From Flavobacteriales bacterium (GTDB lineage: Bacteria > Bacteroidota > Bacteroidia > Flavobacteriales_D > SKUL01): a stretch of DNA of 5,463 nucleotides. The notes beneath the pieces are model-generated. The model was given only the letters and a program-made list of their open reading frames with translations. It searched no databases and was not told the origin of the DNA. The stretch covers positions 1-5,463 of the forward strand of contig SKUL01000204.1 in the NCBI GenBank assembly GCA_007129985.1. The letters are read 5' to 3'. The position numbers and the translations under genes were made by a program. This document shows, one piece after another, positions 5,416 to 5,463 of this stretch (its first letter is position 1; the number at the start of each line of letters is the position of its first letter).

Positions 5416-5463
5416 TGAAAATCCTATTCGACCAGAATATTTCGTTTCGCGTTTTGAGATTAA
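5412..5463 (+). CDS. DUF5615 PIN-like protein, N-terminal fragment, probable toxin (cut by window end)
   Basis: Only 17 codons are visible before the window ends: MMKILFDQNISFRVLRL. They resemble the N-terminus of DUF5615 (COG4634) proteins, typically MKiLlDeNls.rl...L, whose early aspartate (D7 here, counting both methionines) is the first acidic residue of a PIN-like putative RNase site. The reading frame begins with ATG at 5412-5414, overlapping the DUF433 TGA stop (5413-5415). A second ATG follows at once (5415-5417) and matches the usual family start better, so either could be used. DUF433 and DUF5615 are a recurrent predicted type II toxin-antitoxin pair. The identification rests on a short match plus context, and nothing can be said about whether the gene is intact beyond the edge. 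Confidence 0.68.
   Translation, partial: MMKILFDQNISFRVLRL

Overview
The window looks like ordinary chromosomal DNA from a member of the Bacteroidota. The basis is a DUF4290 protein (a family I know essentially only from that phylum), a MurA with the Asp-type active-site loop (PKPGGDKIGRRRLDTHF), exact matches to the phylum's -7 promoter consensus TAnnTTTG in two intergenic gaps, and starts without convincing Shine-Dalgarno sequences. Base composition is close to half GC by eye. I cannot name a genus.

Layout: about 90% of the window is a block of four minus-strand genes. In transcription order they are a UvrD/PcrA-type DNA helicase (4975 to 2684), a DUF4290 protein (2641 to 2012), MurA (2012 to 705) and a secreted thioredoxin-fold TlpA-like protein (612 to 61). 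The block ends at a strong intrinsic terminator (11-40) preceded by a smaller stem-loop (44-61). DUF4290 and murA overlap by one base in a TAATG stop/start junction and are almost certainly one transcription unit. The helicase lies 42 bp upstream of DUF4290, with a promoter-like -7 box in the gap. The tlpA-like gene follows murA after 92 bp and may or may not be cotranscribed. A second exact -7 box abuts the GTG start of the helicase, which raises the possibility of a leaderless message.

A 218-bp divergent intergenic region (4976-5193) separates this housekeeping block from a plus-strand pair at the right edge. The first gene is a complete 73-aa DUF433 protein (5194-5415). The second begins within the stop codon of the first (ATGA overlap) and shows only its first 17 codons, which resemble the N-terminus of DUF5615 PIN-like proteins. 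Together they look like a type II toxin-antitoxin module cut by the window end. Two short inverted repeats lie upstream of it.

Functionally the block combines DNA repair, cell-wall precursor synthesis, an uncharacterised phylum-specific protein and an envelope redox protein. I see no rRNA, tRNA, CRISPR array, insertion sequence, broken gene or evident undescribed system. The points most worth a second look are the Asp-type MurA active site (predicted fosfomycin insensitivity), the possible leaderless helicase start, the DUF4290-murA coupling and the truncated toxin-antitoxin pair.
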